DNA from: Cribrihabitans_A pelagius
GTDB lineage: Bacteria > Pseudomonadota > Alphaproteobacteria > Rhodobacterales > Rhodobacteraceae
Direction of reading: 5' to 3'
Assembly (NCBI RefSeq): GCF_048820915.1
Contig: NZ_JBMERR010000023.1
Coordinates: 12,689-76,688 of the forward strand
Length of the DNA: 64,000 nt
The notes beneath the pieces were generated by a model. That model made no database searches, was not told where the DNA came from, and saw nothing but the letters and a program-made list of their open reading frames with translations. The translations under genes were made by a program, and so were the position numbers. Shown here piece by piece: positions 51,587 through 61,199 of the stretch; within the stretch, counting starts at the first letter, position 1, and the number at the start of each line of letters is the position of its first letter.

Positions 51587-52405
51587 GTGGCCGCCGCGCC
51601 CCATAGCACCGCCGGAGCGGCCGGCTGGCTGGCCCGGCGCGACCGCGCCGTGGTGCTGGCTGCCGCCGCCGCGATCGTCCTGCTGAGCGGGCTCTACACG
51701 CTCAGCGGCGGCGGCATGGGGATGAGCGCGCTGGAGATGACGCGCATGACGGTCCCCGGCCCAGCGCAGATGCCGGCGCCGGGCTGGAGCCTTTCTCATG
51801 CCGCACTGGTCTTCCTGATGTGGTGGGTCATGATGATTGCGATGATGACGCCCAGCGCGGCACCGGTGCTTTTGCTGTTTGCAGCGGTGAAACGGGCCGG
51901 GCCGGAGGCCGCCCGCGCCGCGCCGCTGAGCCTGCTGTTCCTGTCCGGCTACCTCCTGGCTTGGGCCGGTTTTTCGGCTGCGGCAACCGGTCTGCAATGG
52001 TTTCTCGAAACGACGGGCCTGTCAAACGGCCCGATGATGCCGCTCAGCCACCGTGCCCTTGCGGGGACGGTGCTGCTGGCGGCGGGCGCCTATCAGTTCA
52101 CCCCCACCAAACGCGCTTGCCTCGCGCATTGCCGGTCGCCGGTCAAATTTCTGATCGCACACCGCCGGCAGGGCGCTGCAGGCGCGGCTCTGGTAGGCGC
52201 CCACCACGGAACCTATTGCCTCGGCTGCTGCTGGGTGCTGATGCTCCTGTTGTTTGCCGGCGGGGTGATGAACCTGTACTGGATCGCGGGGCTTGCGCTT
52301 TATGTGCTGGCGGAAAAGCACCTCCCCTTCGGCGGCCTGCTAACCCGGCTGACCGGCGCGGGGCTGATCGCCTCGGGCGCCTGGCTTCTTGCCGCCAGCC
52401 TCTGA
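51587..52405 (+). CDS. DUF2182 metal-binding membrane protein
   Basis: 272 aa from GTG 51587. About six helices. WWVMMIAMMTPSAAP (residues 79-93) is the family signature, rich in Met; then RACLAHCRSP (C178, H181, C182), HHGTYCLGCCW (H206, H207, C211, C214, C215) form putative metal ligands in or near the membrane. DUF2182 (COG5486) is described only as predicted metal-binding membrane protein. Translationally close to the DUF1326 gene. Confidence 0.82.
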   Translation: MAAAPHSTAGAAGWLARRDRAVVLAAAAAIVLLSGLYTLSGGGMGMSALEMTRMTVPGPAQMPAPGWSLSHAALVFLMWWVMMIAMMTPSAAPVLLLFAAVKRAGPEAARAAPLSLLFLSGYLLAWAGFSAAATGLQWFLETTGLSNGPMMPLSHRALAGTVLLAAGAYQFTPTKRACLAHCRSPVKFLIAHRRQGAAGAALVGAHHGTYCLGCCWVLMLLLFAGGVMNLYWIAGLALYVLAEKHLPFGGLLTRLTGAGLIASGAWLLAASL

Positions 52406-52549
52406 GCTGTCCTCCCCCGCCGCAGTGCTGGCACAGGCCGGACGCAATGCCGCCGGAAGGACAGGCCGGGGCGGTTTTGGTATCGCAATTCAAGATTTTC
52501 GCTGGATGATGGGCGCGGAAGCTTCCGCGAGCAGAAGGGATTCGGGCGC

Positions 52550-53386
52550 ATGGACAAGAAACTACTGCTGATCATCCTCGACGGCGTGCCCTGGCGCAAT
52601 TTCCGCCGCCTGTTCGGCAACCTCGAAGGCTGGGTTGACAGCGGCGATGCGCGGGTCTGGAAGCTGCGCTCCGTGCTGCCGTCGATCTCGGCCAGCTGCT
52701 ATGCCTCGATCCACACCGGGGTGGCGCCGACCGAACACGGCTGCACCGGCAATGGCAATGTGTTCCGGCTGAGCCACCGGGACGTGTTCAGCCAGGTGCG
52801 CGAGGGTGGCGGCACCACCGGCGCGGTGGCGCACAGCTTCTGGTCCTCCTTCTTCAACCGGCATCCCTTCGACGTGGTGCGCGACATCGAATATGACGAG
52901 CCGGAGAGCGCCACCATCAACCATGGCCGTTTCCACACCATGACGGGCTATGGCAAGGTCAACCAGATGACGCCCTCGGACGTGGATCTGTTCGGCACCC
53001 TGACAAACCTCTGCCATCGCTTCGGGCTCAACTACGGGATGCTGCACACCTGCACGCTGGACAGCATGGGGCACCGCTATTTCCACGACTGCCAGGAGAT
53101 GGACCACGCCTGTTTCGTAATGGACGAGATGCTGGCCCCCTTCATCCCGCGCTGGCGCGACATGGGTTATGAGGTGATCGTGACTGCCGACCACGGCCAG
53201 GACGCGCGCGGCCATCACGGCGGCCGCGACCCGTTGCAGCAGGAGACCGCGCTTTACTACTTCGGCGAGGCAGACGGCCCTGACCATGACGAGGTGATCG
53301 GCCAGCTGCAGCTGGCCCCCACGATCCTGTCCCGGCTCGGCGCGCCGCTGGCGGACACAATGAAAGCGCAACCGTTTCTGCGGTGA
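52550..53386 (+). CDS. Type I phosphodiesterase/nucleotide-pyrophosphatase-like protein
   Basis: 278 aa alkaline-phosphatase fold. LLLIILDGVPWRNFRRLFG gives the first metal Asp, VLPSISASCYASIHTGVAPTEHGCTGNG places a Ser/Thr nucleophile in the usual position, LDSMGHRYFHDCQEMD and VIVTADHGQDARGHHGGRDPLQQETALYYF supply D/H metal ligands. Shorter than NPP enzymes, no signal peptide. Substrate unknown. Confidence 0.78.
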   Translation: MDKKLLLIILDGVPWRNFRRLFGNLEGWVDSGDARVWKLRSVLPSISASCYASIHTGVAPTEHGCTGNGNVFRLSHRDVFSQVREGGGTTGAVAHSFWSSFFNRHPFDVVRDIEYDEPESATINHGRFHTMTGYGKVNQMTPSDVDLFGTLTNLCHRFGLNYGMLHTCTLDSMGHRYFHDCQEMDHACFVMDEMLAPFIPRWRDMGYEVIVTADHGQDARGHHGGRDPLQQETALYYFGEADGPDHDEVIGQLQLAPTILSRLGAPLADTMKAQPFLR

Positions 53387-53480
53387 GGGACAAAGTTCAG
53401 CCACAGGCTGAGGGCGGCCTTCCCGGCTGCCCCCTTTTCCCGCCTGACCGGGTGCCCTGCGGCGGGCTCTTCAAGTGGCC

Positions 53481-54419
53481 TCAGTCATAAGGCCACAGCC
53501 CCTGCCCCAGCGCCTCGATCGCCAGCGAGATCCGCTCGAAGCTCTCCCTGGCGCGGCCCACGCTGTGGCGCGCACGCAGGTAACCATGCACCAGCCCCGG
53601 CTCGTTGATCCAATGCGCCTTGCCGCCCGCCGCGAGGATGCGGTCGCGGTAGTGGTGCGAATCATCGCGCACCGGGTCGCAATCGGCGGTGACCAGAACC
53701 GTGGGCGGCAGCCCGCTGAAATCCGTGTCCTGCAGCGGCGCAAAGGTGGGATCGCCCTCGGGTTGCGCCCCGCCCGCGCGCGCGTCCATGTAATAGGCCA
53801 CATCTTCCCGCGTCAGCATCGGCGCATGGGCGTGTTCGGCGTAGGAGCCCTGGCTCATGTCGCCGCCAAGCGCGCCGTAGATCAGCACCTGGCCCAGCAG
53901 CGCATCGCTGCGCCCGCGCGCATGATGCGCCAGCGCGCCGCAGAGATTGGCGCCCGCGCTGTCGCCGGCCAGCACGATCCCCTTGCCATAGGTCTCTTCC
54001 ACCCATTGCAGCGCGGTCCAGGCGTCCTCGAATGCGGCCGGGTGCAGGTGCTCGGGTGCCAGCCGGTAGTCCACCGCCACCACCCGGTAGCCGGTTTGGG
54101 CGCAGATCTCGGCGCAGATGCCGTCATGGCTGCCCAGTCCGCCCACGACAAAGCCGCCGCCATGGCAGTAGAGCACCGTGCGGGTGGGATCGCCCGCGGT
54201 ATAGACCCGCACGGGCACGGCCTGATCTGAGGCGCCCTTTGCCTTGCGGTCCCGGACCGAAACGATCGCGGGCCGGGGTTCGCGGAACTCCTCCGCCATC
54301 GCATCATAGACGTCGCGCTGCTCCTCTATGGACAGATCGACGGCATTGTCGGGATAAAGCTCCCCGCTCTTCTGGATGAAGCTCCAGGTCTCTTCGTCGA
54401 TCAGCCTTTCGTAGTCCAT
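53481..54419 (-). CDS. Alpha/beta-hydrolase, hormone-sensitive-lipase-like esterase
   Basis: 312 aa. Oxyanion motif HGGGFVVGG, nucleophile elbow VLAGDSAGANLCGALAHHARG, acid in VTADCDPVRDDSHHYRDRI and His in GLVHGYLRARH complete the catalytic triad. Family IV esterase acting on short acyl esters. No signal peptide. Convergent with the phosphodiesterase gene. Confidence 0.9.
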   Translation of the reverse strand: MDYERLIDEETWSFIQKSGELYPDNAVDLSIEEQRDVYDAMAEEFREPRPAIVSVRDRKAKGASDQAVPVRVYTAGDPTRTVLYCHGGGFVVGGLGSHDGICAEICAQTGYRVVAVDYRLAPEHLHPAAFEDAWTALQWVEETYGKGIVLAGDSAGANLCGALAHHARGRSDALLGQVLIYGALGGDMSQGSYAEHAHAPMLTREDVAYYMDARAGGAQPEGDPTFAPLQDTDFSGLPPTVLVTADCDPVRDDSHHYRDRILAAGGKAHWINEPGLVHGYLRARHSVGRARESFERISLAIEALGQGLWPYD

Positions 54420-54540
54420 CCGCGGCCTCCCTGCTCAGGTCCCGTGTCAGAGCCTAGGCACAGAACGCCGCAAATGGAATGCCCGAAACAGAAAGCGCCC
54501 CCGGGAAGGGCGCGCTTGCGCAAGTTGCAGCTTGGGCGGC

Positions 54541-56460
54541 CTACTCTGCCGCGGCGGGGTGCTGCACTGCGGCGGGCAGCGGTTCCCAGGGCCGTGTGAA
54601 ATCCCCCAGCACCTTCGCGATCTCACCCTCCGTGCTGCCATGGGCGGCCACCTGGGCCACCAGCCCGCGCTGCTTGTCGTCGATCACGTTTTCCACCCGC
54701 GCGGCAAGCCCGGCCTTCTCCAGCGCGCCGTCGTAGACGCGGGTGATTGCTTGTTTGCGCAGGTCCGGCTTGAATACCTTGCCCACCGCGGTCTTGGGCA
54801 GCTCTGACAGCACTGTCAAATGCTTGGGAATGGCGGCGCGCTCGTGGATGTGGACCTTGCAGTAGTCCAGAAGCTCCGTCTCGCTGACCGAGGCCCCCTC
54901 GACCAGTTCAACAAAGGCGCAAGGCAGCTCGCCCGCGTGCGCGTCGGGCTGGCCGATGGCGCCGGCAAAAGCCACCGCCTCATGACCCAGAAGGGCTTCC
55001 TCGATCTCGGCCGGGTCGATGTTGTGGCCGCCGCGGATGATCAAATCCTTGGCGCGGCCGGTGATCCACAAGTAGCCGTCCGCGTCGATCCGGCCCAGAT
55101 CGCCGGTGCGCAGGTATTTGTCCTGATAGAACAGGCCCGCGTTCTTCTCGGTCTCGGTATAGGTATGCCCCGCATAGACGCCGGGATTGGAGATGCAGAT
55201 CTCGCCAATTTCACCGGGCGCGCATTCCAGCGGCCCGTTGGCGGTGCCCTTGATGATCTTCACATCCGTGTAAGGCAGCGGAATTCCGACCGAGCCGACT
55301 TTCTTCTGCCCGCCCGGCGGGTTGCAGGAGACAAGGCAGGTCGCCTCGGTCAGCCCGTAACCTTCGACGATGGTGACGCCCGAGGCGCCCTCGAACCGTT
55401 TGAACAGCTCCATCGGCATCGGCGCGGAGCCGGAGAAGGCGGTTTTCACACTAGAAATATCGGCATTCACCTCGCGCTGCATCAGCGCCGAGACCGCGGT
55501 GGGCACGGTGATGATGAAGGAGATCTTCCAGCGTTCGATCAGCTTCCAGAAGTTGTCGAAGACGCCCTCGCCGCGGTAGCCCTGCGGTGTCGGGAACACC
55601 ACATGCGCGCCCGAGGCCACCGCCGCCATCACGATCACGTGGCAGGCGAAGACATGGAACAGCGGCAGCGGGCACATGATGTTGTCCTCTTCCGAGAACA
55701 GAAGCGTGGCGCCCAGCCAGCCGTTGTAGATCATGCCGGAATACTTGTGCTGCGCCACCTTGGGCATGCCGGTGGTGCCGCCGGTGTGGAAGTAGCAGGC
55801 CACCCGGTCGCCCGCGCTGTCGGCAAAGGCCAGCGTCTTGGGCTGTTTGGCGCATTCCTTGCGGAAGTTCAGGTAGTCCGCATGCGCCGCCTTGGCCTTG
55901 TCCTCCAGCTTGGGGCGGATCATCGGCACGATCCAGGACTTCGGCGGCGTCAGATAGCGGTTGAGGTCGACTTCCAGCACCGTGTTCACGGCGGGCGCAT
56001 GGCGCACCGCCTCGGCCACCTTCTGCGCCACGTCGGTTTTCGGGAAGGGGCGCAGGGTAACCACGACCTTGGCCTTGGTCTCGCGCAGGATGGAGGCGAT
56101 CTGCTCCGGCTCCAGAAGCGGGTTGATCGGGTTCACGATCCCCGCCACCGCGCCGCCCAGCATGGTGACCAGCGCCTCGGTGCAGTTGGGCAGCACATAG
56201 GCCACCACGTCTGTCTCGCCGATGCCCAGAGACCGGAACATGTTGGCGGCCTGGGTGACCTGATCCTTCAGGGCCCGCCAAGTCAGCGTCTCCGCCTTGT
56301 CCTTCGGCCCGGACAGGATCTGGTAGCTAGTGGCCCGGCTCTCGGGAAATTTCCCAGCGGTCTGCGACAGCAGCCCATAGAGCGTGGCGGGCAGGTTGCG
56401 GGCCTCGTAAGGCATTTCGTTCTCAAGCGCCCGGCGGTCCTCGATACCGGCAAATCCCAT
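54541..56460 (-). CDS. Acyl-CoA synthetase (ANL family)
   Basis: 639 aa. ATP motif HTGGTTGMPKVAQHK (A3, slightly altered from T-S-G), EGYGLTEATCLVSCN (A5), YLRTGDLGRIDADGYLWITGRAKDLIIRGGHNIDPAEIEEAL (A7-A8), catalytic Lys in PKTAVGKVFKPDLRKQAI (A10). C-terminal tail of 50 residues is extra. Activates a carboxylic acid to acyl-AMP then CoA thioester; substrate not determinable. GGGAGGAACACC precedes the ATG. Confidence 0.88.
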   Translation of the reverse strand: MGFAGIEDRRALENEMPYEARNLPATLYGLLSQTAGKFPESRATSYQILSGPKDKAETLTWRALKDQVTQAANMFRSLGIGETDVVAYVLPNCTEALVTMLGGAVAGIVNPINPLLEPEQIASILRETKAKVVVTLRPFPKTDVAQKVAEAVRHAPAVNTVLEVDLNRYLTPPKSWIVPMIRPKLEDKAKAAHADYLNFRKECAKQPKTLAFADSAGDRVACYFHTGGTTGMPKVAQHKYSGMIYNGWLGATLLFSEEDNIMCPLPLFHVFACHVIVMAAVASGAHVVFPTPQGYRGEGVFDNFWKLIERWKISFIITVPTAVSALMQREVNADISSVKTAFSGSAPMPMELFKRFEGASGVTIVEGYGLTEATCLVSCNPPGGQKKVGSVGIPLPYTDVKIIKGTANGPLECAPGEIGEICISNPGVYAGHTYTETEKNAGLFYQDKYLRTGDLGRIDADGYLWITGRAKDLIIRGGHNIDPAEIEEALLGHEAVAFAGAIGQPDAHAGELPCAFVELVEGASVSETELLDYCKVHIHERAAIPKHLTVLSELPKTAVGKVFKPDLRKQAITRVYDGALEKAGLAARVENVIDDKQRGLVAQVAAHGSTEGEIAKVLGDFTRPWEPLPAAVQHPAAAE

Positions 56461-56654
56461 GGTGTTCCTCCCGTTTCCCCCGGCCGCGCATCATGGGCAT
56501 CAGGGGGCGTGTCCTCTTGCCGCACAGAGTATTGCATACGCCATTTATCGCAAGCGCAGGCGCAGGGTCACCTGAGGGCAGCTTGGGTGTGACGTGGCGC
56601 CAGAAAGCGCCGCGTCTGCGCCGCTTCGGCGCGCTGCCCTTGCGTCACGCGGTG

Positions 56655-58454
56655 TTATTCCGCCGCCATGCCCTCGGTAAACTGCAGCTTGGCCAGCCGC
56701 GCATAAAGCCCGCCTTCGGCCACCAGCGCATCATGGGTGCCGGAGGCGACGATGCGGCCCTGGTCCATCACCACGATGCGGTCTGCCTTCTTTACCGTCG
56801 CCAGCCGGTGCGCCACGATCAGCGTGGTGCGGTCACGGCTGAGCGCATCCACTGCCGCCTGCACCAGCCGCTCGCTTTCGGCATCCAGCGCCGAGGTCGC
56901 CTCGTCCAGGAGCAGCACCGGCGCGTCGCGCAGGATGGCCCGGGCGATGGCGATACGCTGCTTCTGGCCGCCCGACAGCATCACGCCGCGCTCGCCGACA
57001 AAGCTGTCGTAACCCTCCGGCAGGGCGGAGATGAACTCATGCGCCGCAGCGGCCTTGGCCGCGGCTTCCACCTCGGCGTCGCTGGCCTCGGGCCGGCCGA
57101 AGCGGATGTTGTCGCGTGCCGAGGCGGCAAAAATCGCCGGATCCTGCGGCACTATCGCGATATGATGGCGGAAATCGTCGCGCTTCAACGCGCTGAGCGG
57201 CACCCCGTCCAGCAGCACCTGACCCTGGTTCGGATCATAAAAGCGCTGGATCAGCTGGATCACCGTGGTCTTGCCGGCACCGGAGGGGCCGACAAAGGCC
57301 ACTGTTTCGCCCGGCCGCACGGTGAGCGAGACATTTTCCAGCGCGGACACATCCGGCCGTGACGGATAGCGGAAGGAGACATCCTCAAAGCGGATCTCGC
57401 CCCGCACCGGCGCGGGCAGCGCCTGCGGCGTCTCCGGGTCCAGCACGGTATCCTCCGCCTGCAACAACTCCACCAGCCGCTCGGTCGCGCCGGCGGCGCG
57501 CTGCAGCTCACTCCAGATCTCCGAGAGTGCCGCAACCGAACCCGCCACCAGCACCGCGTAAATCACAAACTGGATCAGCGTGCCCTCGCTCATCCGCCCG
57601 GCGCGCACGTCATTGGCGCCCATCCACAACACACCGACAATGCCCGAAAACACCAGGAAGATCACGATCACCGTCAGCGCCGCGCGGGTGCGGATGCGGC
57701 GGCGCGAGACGTCATAGGCGGTCTCGGTCATCTCGCCGAAGGCACTGCGGCTCGCGGCCTCATGGGTGAAGGCCTGCACCGTCTGCACCGCGCCCAGGGC
57801 CTCGCCCGCATTGCCCGAAGAGGCCGCGATCCAGTCCTGGTTTTCCTTGCTGATCGCGCGCAGGCGGCGGCCCAGGAACAGGATCGGCACGATCACAGCC
57901 GGCACGATCAGCAGCACCATCGCGGTGAGCTTGGCCGAGGTCAGCAGCATCAGCACCATGCCGCCCAGAAAAATCAGGAGGTTGCGCAGCGCGATCGACA
58001 CTGAAGAGCCCAGCACCGACTGGATCAGCGTGGTGTCGGTAGTGATCCGGCTCAGCACCTCTCCGGTCATGATGCGCTCGAAGAACTCCGGGCTCATGCC
58101 GATGACCCGGTCAAAGACGGCCTTGCGAATATCGGCCACCACCCGCTCGCCCAGGCGCGTCACCAGGGCGTAACGCACACCGGTCCCGATCGCGAGCAGC
58201 GCGGCAATCACCAGCGCGGCGGCGAAATACTGGTTCAAAAGCGCCGCATCCGAAACCCGGAAATTATCCACCACCCGGCGCACCGCCAAGGGCAGCGTCA
58301 GCGACAGCGCCGCCGTCAGCACCAGCGCACCCAGCGCCGCCGTCATCAGGCCGCGGTAGGGCCGCATGAAGGGCCACAGCGCCGCAAGCACGCCAATCTT
58401 ACGGGAGCCTGCGCGCTCCTGTTCCGCATTCGGGGCCGCCTGTCTTCGCGCCAT
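56655..58454 (-). CDS. ABC exporter, MsbA/LmrA-type half-transporter
   Basis: 599 aa with six-helix TMD (residues about 30-320) and one ATPase: Walker A GPSGAGKTTVIQL, Q-loop, signature LSGGQKQRIAIARA, Walker B VLLLDEATSALDAESERLVQ, His-switch IVAHRLATV. Acts as a homodimer exporting lipids, drugs or peptides. Start ATG 58454 behind AAGGATCCGGA. Adjacent to tRNA-Gly. Confidence 0.92.
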   Translation of the reverse strand: MARRQAAPNAEQERAGSRKIGVLAALWPFMRPYRGLMTAALGALVLTAALSLTLPLAVRRVVDNFRVSDAALLNQYFAAALVIAALLAIGTGVRYALVTRLGERVVADIRKAVFDRVIGMSPEFFERIMTGEVLSRITTDTTLIQSVLGSSVSIALRNLLIFLGGMVLMLLTSAKLTAMVLLIVPAVIVPILFLGRRLRAISKENQDWIAASSGNAGEALGAVQTVQAFTHEAASRSAFGEMTETAYDVSRRRIRTRAALTVIVIFLVFSGIVGVLWMGANDVRAGRMSEGTLIQFVIYAVLVAGSVAALSEIWSELQRAAGATERLVELLQAEDTVLDPETPQALPAPVRGEIRFEDVSFRYPSRPDVSALENVSLTVRPGETVAFVGPSGAGKTTVIQLIQRFYDPNQGQVLLDGVPLSALKRDDFRHHIAIVPQDPAIFAASARDNIRFGRPEASDAEVEAAAKAAAAHEFISALPEGYDSFVGERGVMLSGGQKQRIAIARAILRDAPVLLLDEATSALDAESERLVQAAVDALSRDRTTLIVAHRLATVKKADRIVVMDQGRIVASGTHDALVAEGGLYARLAKLQFTEGMAAE

Positions 58455-58635
58455 TCCGGATCCTTTTGAACTTCGCTGCTGCGCCGCCCCGCGGGGCATG
58501 CGCTGTTGCCCCGGTTCATGGCCCTGCAGCCCCGGCGCGTCAAGCGCGGAGCGGTTTCAAAAATAGCGGAACAAAGGCCAAAAGTCTGCGGCATCCTGAC
58601 CCTGCAGGGCGCTGCCGGAGAACTGCCGGAGAAGT

Positions 58636-58709
58636 TGGAGCGGGTAGCGGGAATCGAACCCGCACCTTAAGCTTGGAAGGCTCTTATGATACCATTTCAC
58701 CATACCCGC
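58636..58709 (-). tRNA. tRNA-Gly(TCC)
   Basis: 74 nt including encoded CCA, read leftward. Acceptor GCGGGTA / TACCCGC, D-arm GGTGAAATGGTATC, anticodon loop CTTCCAA with TCC, T-arm GCGGGTTCGATTCCCGC. Standard cloverleaf. Confidence 0.97.
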
Positions 58710-58913
58710 CCGGGGCTTGTGGTGATTTAGGCGAAGCCGCGGGCGAGGTCAACCGCGATGTGCCGTCCTCTGTATCCGCGGTCCGTGCGGCAGCGGCATC
58801 CGGGTCCGGGCCGAGGGGTTTTGCACATCCCGCCCTTGCACAGCGGCCCCGCTGCCCCGAGTTTAAGCAGGCGCCCCGCCGCGCGCCTCAGAAGCCCAAG
58901 CCGGAGCCCGCAG

Positions 58914-59621
58914 ATGCGCCCGCAACTGAAAACCGCCATCCTCACCGCCCACGGCCAGCCCTCCGCCCCCGCTCCGCAGGAGGCCGCCCTGGCCCGGACG
59001 GCCGCCGACGTGGCTGCCCTGCTGCCCGGCTGGGACATCCGCTCCGCCACGCTCGCCTCGCCGGGCCGGCTGGAGGAGGTGATGCAGGAGGGTGCCGTCA
59101 TCTACCCGTTCTTCATGGCGCGCGGCTGGTTCACCGCCAAGGTGCTGCCGGACCGCTTGCGCGGCCGCAGCTACCGCATGGCCGAGCCGTTCGGCCTGTC
59201 GGCCGGCCTGCCCCTGCTGGTGGCGCGCGCGGTCAAGGCGGCGGCAGAAGAGCGGCACTGGGATCTGGCCGCCACCCGGCTGCTGCTCGCAGCCCATGGC
59301 TCCGCCCGCGGCCCCAAGGCCGCCGAGGCCGCCGAATCCTTCGGCAGCCGTCTCGCCCCGCTCCTGCCCGGCTGCGCGCTCTCGCTGGGTTATGTCGAAC
59401 AGGCCCCCACCATCGAGGCCGCCGCCCGCCCCCTGCCCGCGCAATCCCTCTGCCTGCCGTTCTTTGCGCAGGCCGGCGACCACGTCAAAGACGACATCCC
59501 CGAGGCGCTGGAGGCCGCAGCATTTGAGGGTGCCGTGATGCCCGTGACCGGCGCCCTGCCCGGCGTCCCCGCCCTGATCGCCGCCGCCCTCCGCGCCGCC
59601 GCCGCTTCCGTCCCGGAGTGA
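58914..59621 (+). CDS. CbiX/sirohydrochlorin chelatase-like protein
   Basis: 235 aa with two chelatase half-domains. First: KTAILTAHGQPSAPAPQEAALA; second: TRLLLAAHGSARGPKAAEAAESFGSRLAPLLPGCALSLGYVEQAPTIEAAAR, each opening with a metal-binding His (AHG). Such proteins insert Co2+ or Fe2+ into sirohydrochlorin, and degenerate forms occur in roseobacters. No cobalamin genes are nearby, so the role is uncertain. Start ATG 58914. Confidence 0.78.
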   Translation: MRPQLKTAILTAHGQPSAPAPQEAALARTAADVAALLPGWDIRSATLASPGRLEEVMQEGAVIYPFFMARGWFTAKVLPDRLRGRSYRMAEPFGLSAGLPLLVARAVKAAAEERHWDLAATRLLLAAHGSARGPKAAEAAESFGSRLAPLLPGCALSLGYVEQAPTIEAAARPLPAQSLCLPFFAQAGDHVKDDIPEALEAAAFEGAVMPVTGALPGVPALIAAALRAAAASVPE

Positions 59622-59738
59622 CCCCGGACCGCCCCCGGGCCGCCGCAGCGCCTGTCCAGCTGAATCCCGGCCGCCGCGGCAAAACACCTCTTGCGCGCGC
59701 TGCAAGCATGTGATTAATCACGCCTCACACCATCGGCT

Positions 59739-59812
59739 GGCGAGTTGGCGGAGTGGTGACGCAGCGGATTGCAAATCCGTGTACACCGGTTCGATTCCGG
59801 TACTCGCCTCCA
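59739..59812 (+). tRNA. tRNA-Cys(GCA)
   Basis: 74 nt with encoded CCA. Acceptor GGCGAGT / ACTCGCC, anticodon loop TTGCAAA with GCA, T-arm ACCGGTTCGATTCCGGT. The stretch on its 3' side differs in composition and holds accessory genes, so this tRNA may be an integration site, but no repeat of its 3' end is seen within the window. Confidence 0.97.
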
Positions 59813-60006
59813 GCACTTAGTCGATTGTCGCGGCGCGCCCTCAACGCATCTCTCAACATTCGTGTTTTGGTTTCGTTCTATTCCGGCGGCGCTTGGGGTA
59901 GCCTTGGCCGACATGCGGCCCTAGCTGCATAACCCCGACAAACTTCTTGCCCCCAGCAACAAGTGGCTTAAAAATGCCGCAAAATTTCACTTCGGGATGA
60001 CGAGAT

Positions 60007-60588
60007 ATGGCAGCCATCGAAGACAGCGGCGAAAACAACAGGGTAATTGGTGACCACTCGTCCAGCCCCGACCTCACGGTGCGGTTCTTTGGGTCGAACA
60101 ACACTCTCACCCTTGGGAATTCATGCAGGTTGTCTGGGCACGTTGATTTCTACAAAGACCGCGGCGCGGTGGAATACCTTGGCGCCAATCGTGGCAGGAT
60201 GATGGTCTACCTCAAAGGGGATGACTGCCGCCTTGCCATGGGCTACCGCTCTAAGTGTAACGCATCTTTTTTTGCGAATTTGGCAGAAAACAAATGCTCA
60301 GTTCAGATCGGCGATGACTGCCTTTTTGCTGGGGTAAAAATCCGCCCCAGTGACAGCCATACTATCTTCAACCTTGACGACGGAGAACGGATTAACGAGC
60401 CACGCCCGATCATCATTGAGGAACACGTTTGGATCTCGGAAGAAGCTATTATTCTGGGCGGCAGCCACATTGGGTCGGGGTCCGTGATAGGCGCCAGGGC
60501 CGTGGTAAACGGTCCCGTTCCGAGCAACTGTCTTGCCGTTGGGACCCCCGCCAAGGTCATTCGAGAGAACATCGGCTGGAAGGAATGA
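60007..60588 (+). CDS. Left-handed-beta-helix acyltransferase
   Basis: 193 aa hexapeptide-repeat transferase. The C-terminal half is a LbH domain: IGDDCLFAGVKIRPSDSHTIF, IIIEEHVWISEEAIILGGSHIGSGSVIGARAVVNGPVPSNCLAVGTPAKVIREN, with the conserved acetyl-CoA-site pattern near VGTPAKVI and His in SDSH. Likely O-acetylates a sugar or polysaccharide. Its gene is less GC-rich than the window average and sits right after tRNA-Cys, in accessory DNA. Confidence 0.85.
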   Translation: MAAIEDSGENNRVIGDHSSSPDLTVRFFGSNNTLTLGNSCRLSGHVDFYKDRGAVEYLGANRGRMMVYLKGDDCRLAMGYRSKCNASFFANLAENKCSVQIGDDCLFAGVKIRPSDSHTIFNLDDGERINEPRPIIIEEHVWISEEAIILGGSHIGSGSVIGARAVVNGPVPSNCLAVGTPAKVIRENIGWKE

Positions 60589-60712
60589 AGGGCGCAACTC
60601 CCATGTTGGACTGATAGTTTCTCACGCGCTGATCAGGACCGGCAATAGCTAGGAGTGCGCCCTCTGAATGGCCCGGCTTTCCCAGCACCGCCTGGCGTGC
60701 CATATCTGCAGC

Positions 60713-61099
60713 ATGACGCACGGCATCGCCTTTTTCGAAGACATCGCCCGCGGCACCGTCGCCGCCCTGCCCGCCGCCTTCCGCCCCGCGGCACAGGAAG
60801 TCTTGCTGCGGGTGGCGGAATGGCCGGAAGCAGAGATGCTGGAACAGCTCGCCATCTCCGACCCGCGTGACCTTACCGGCCTCTACGAAGGCATTCCGAT
60901 GACCGGTAAATCCGTTTTTGATATGGCGCCGCCGCCCGATGTGGTCTGGCTGTTCCGGCAGCCGATCCTGGCGGAATGGCGCGGCCGCGGCGACGTCGCG
61001 CTGGAGGATCTGATCGCGCATGTGGTGATCCATGAGTTCGCTCACCACTTCGGCTGGAGCGACGAAGACATCGCCGCGATTGATCCCTGGTGGGAGTGA
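60713..61099 (+). CDS. Minimal zincin-like metallopeptidase
   Basis: 128 aa from ATG 60713 (THGIAFFEDIARGTVAALPAAFRPA). HEXXH motif in LIAHVVIHEFAHHFGWSDEDI near residue 110 with third ligand Asp nearby; matches the small metallopeptidase family (DUF of zincin type, bacterial possibly cytoplasmic). An upstream in-frame ATG at 60668 would add 15 residues including a Cys pair but lacks a ribosome site. Confidence 0.78.
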   Translation: MTHGIAFFEDIARGTVAALPAAFRPAAQEVLLRVAEWPEAEMLEQLAISDPRDLTGLYEGIPMTGKSVFDMAPPPDVVWLFRQPILAEWRGRGDVALEDLIAHVVIHEFAHHFGWSDEDIAAIDPWWE

Positions 61100-61199
61100 C
61101 GGCAGACAGCCCCGCTTTCCTTCGCATAAACGGCGCTCCGGCCATCCAATCACGGCACGGCTGGCCGGTCCTTTGAGCGGAGAAGATAGTGGCAGGACC

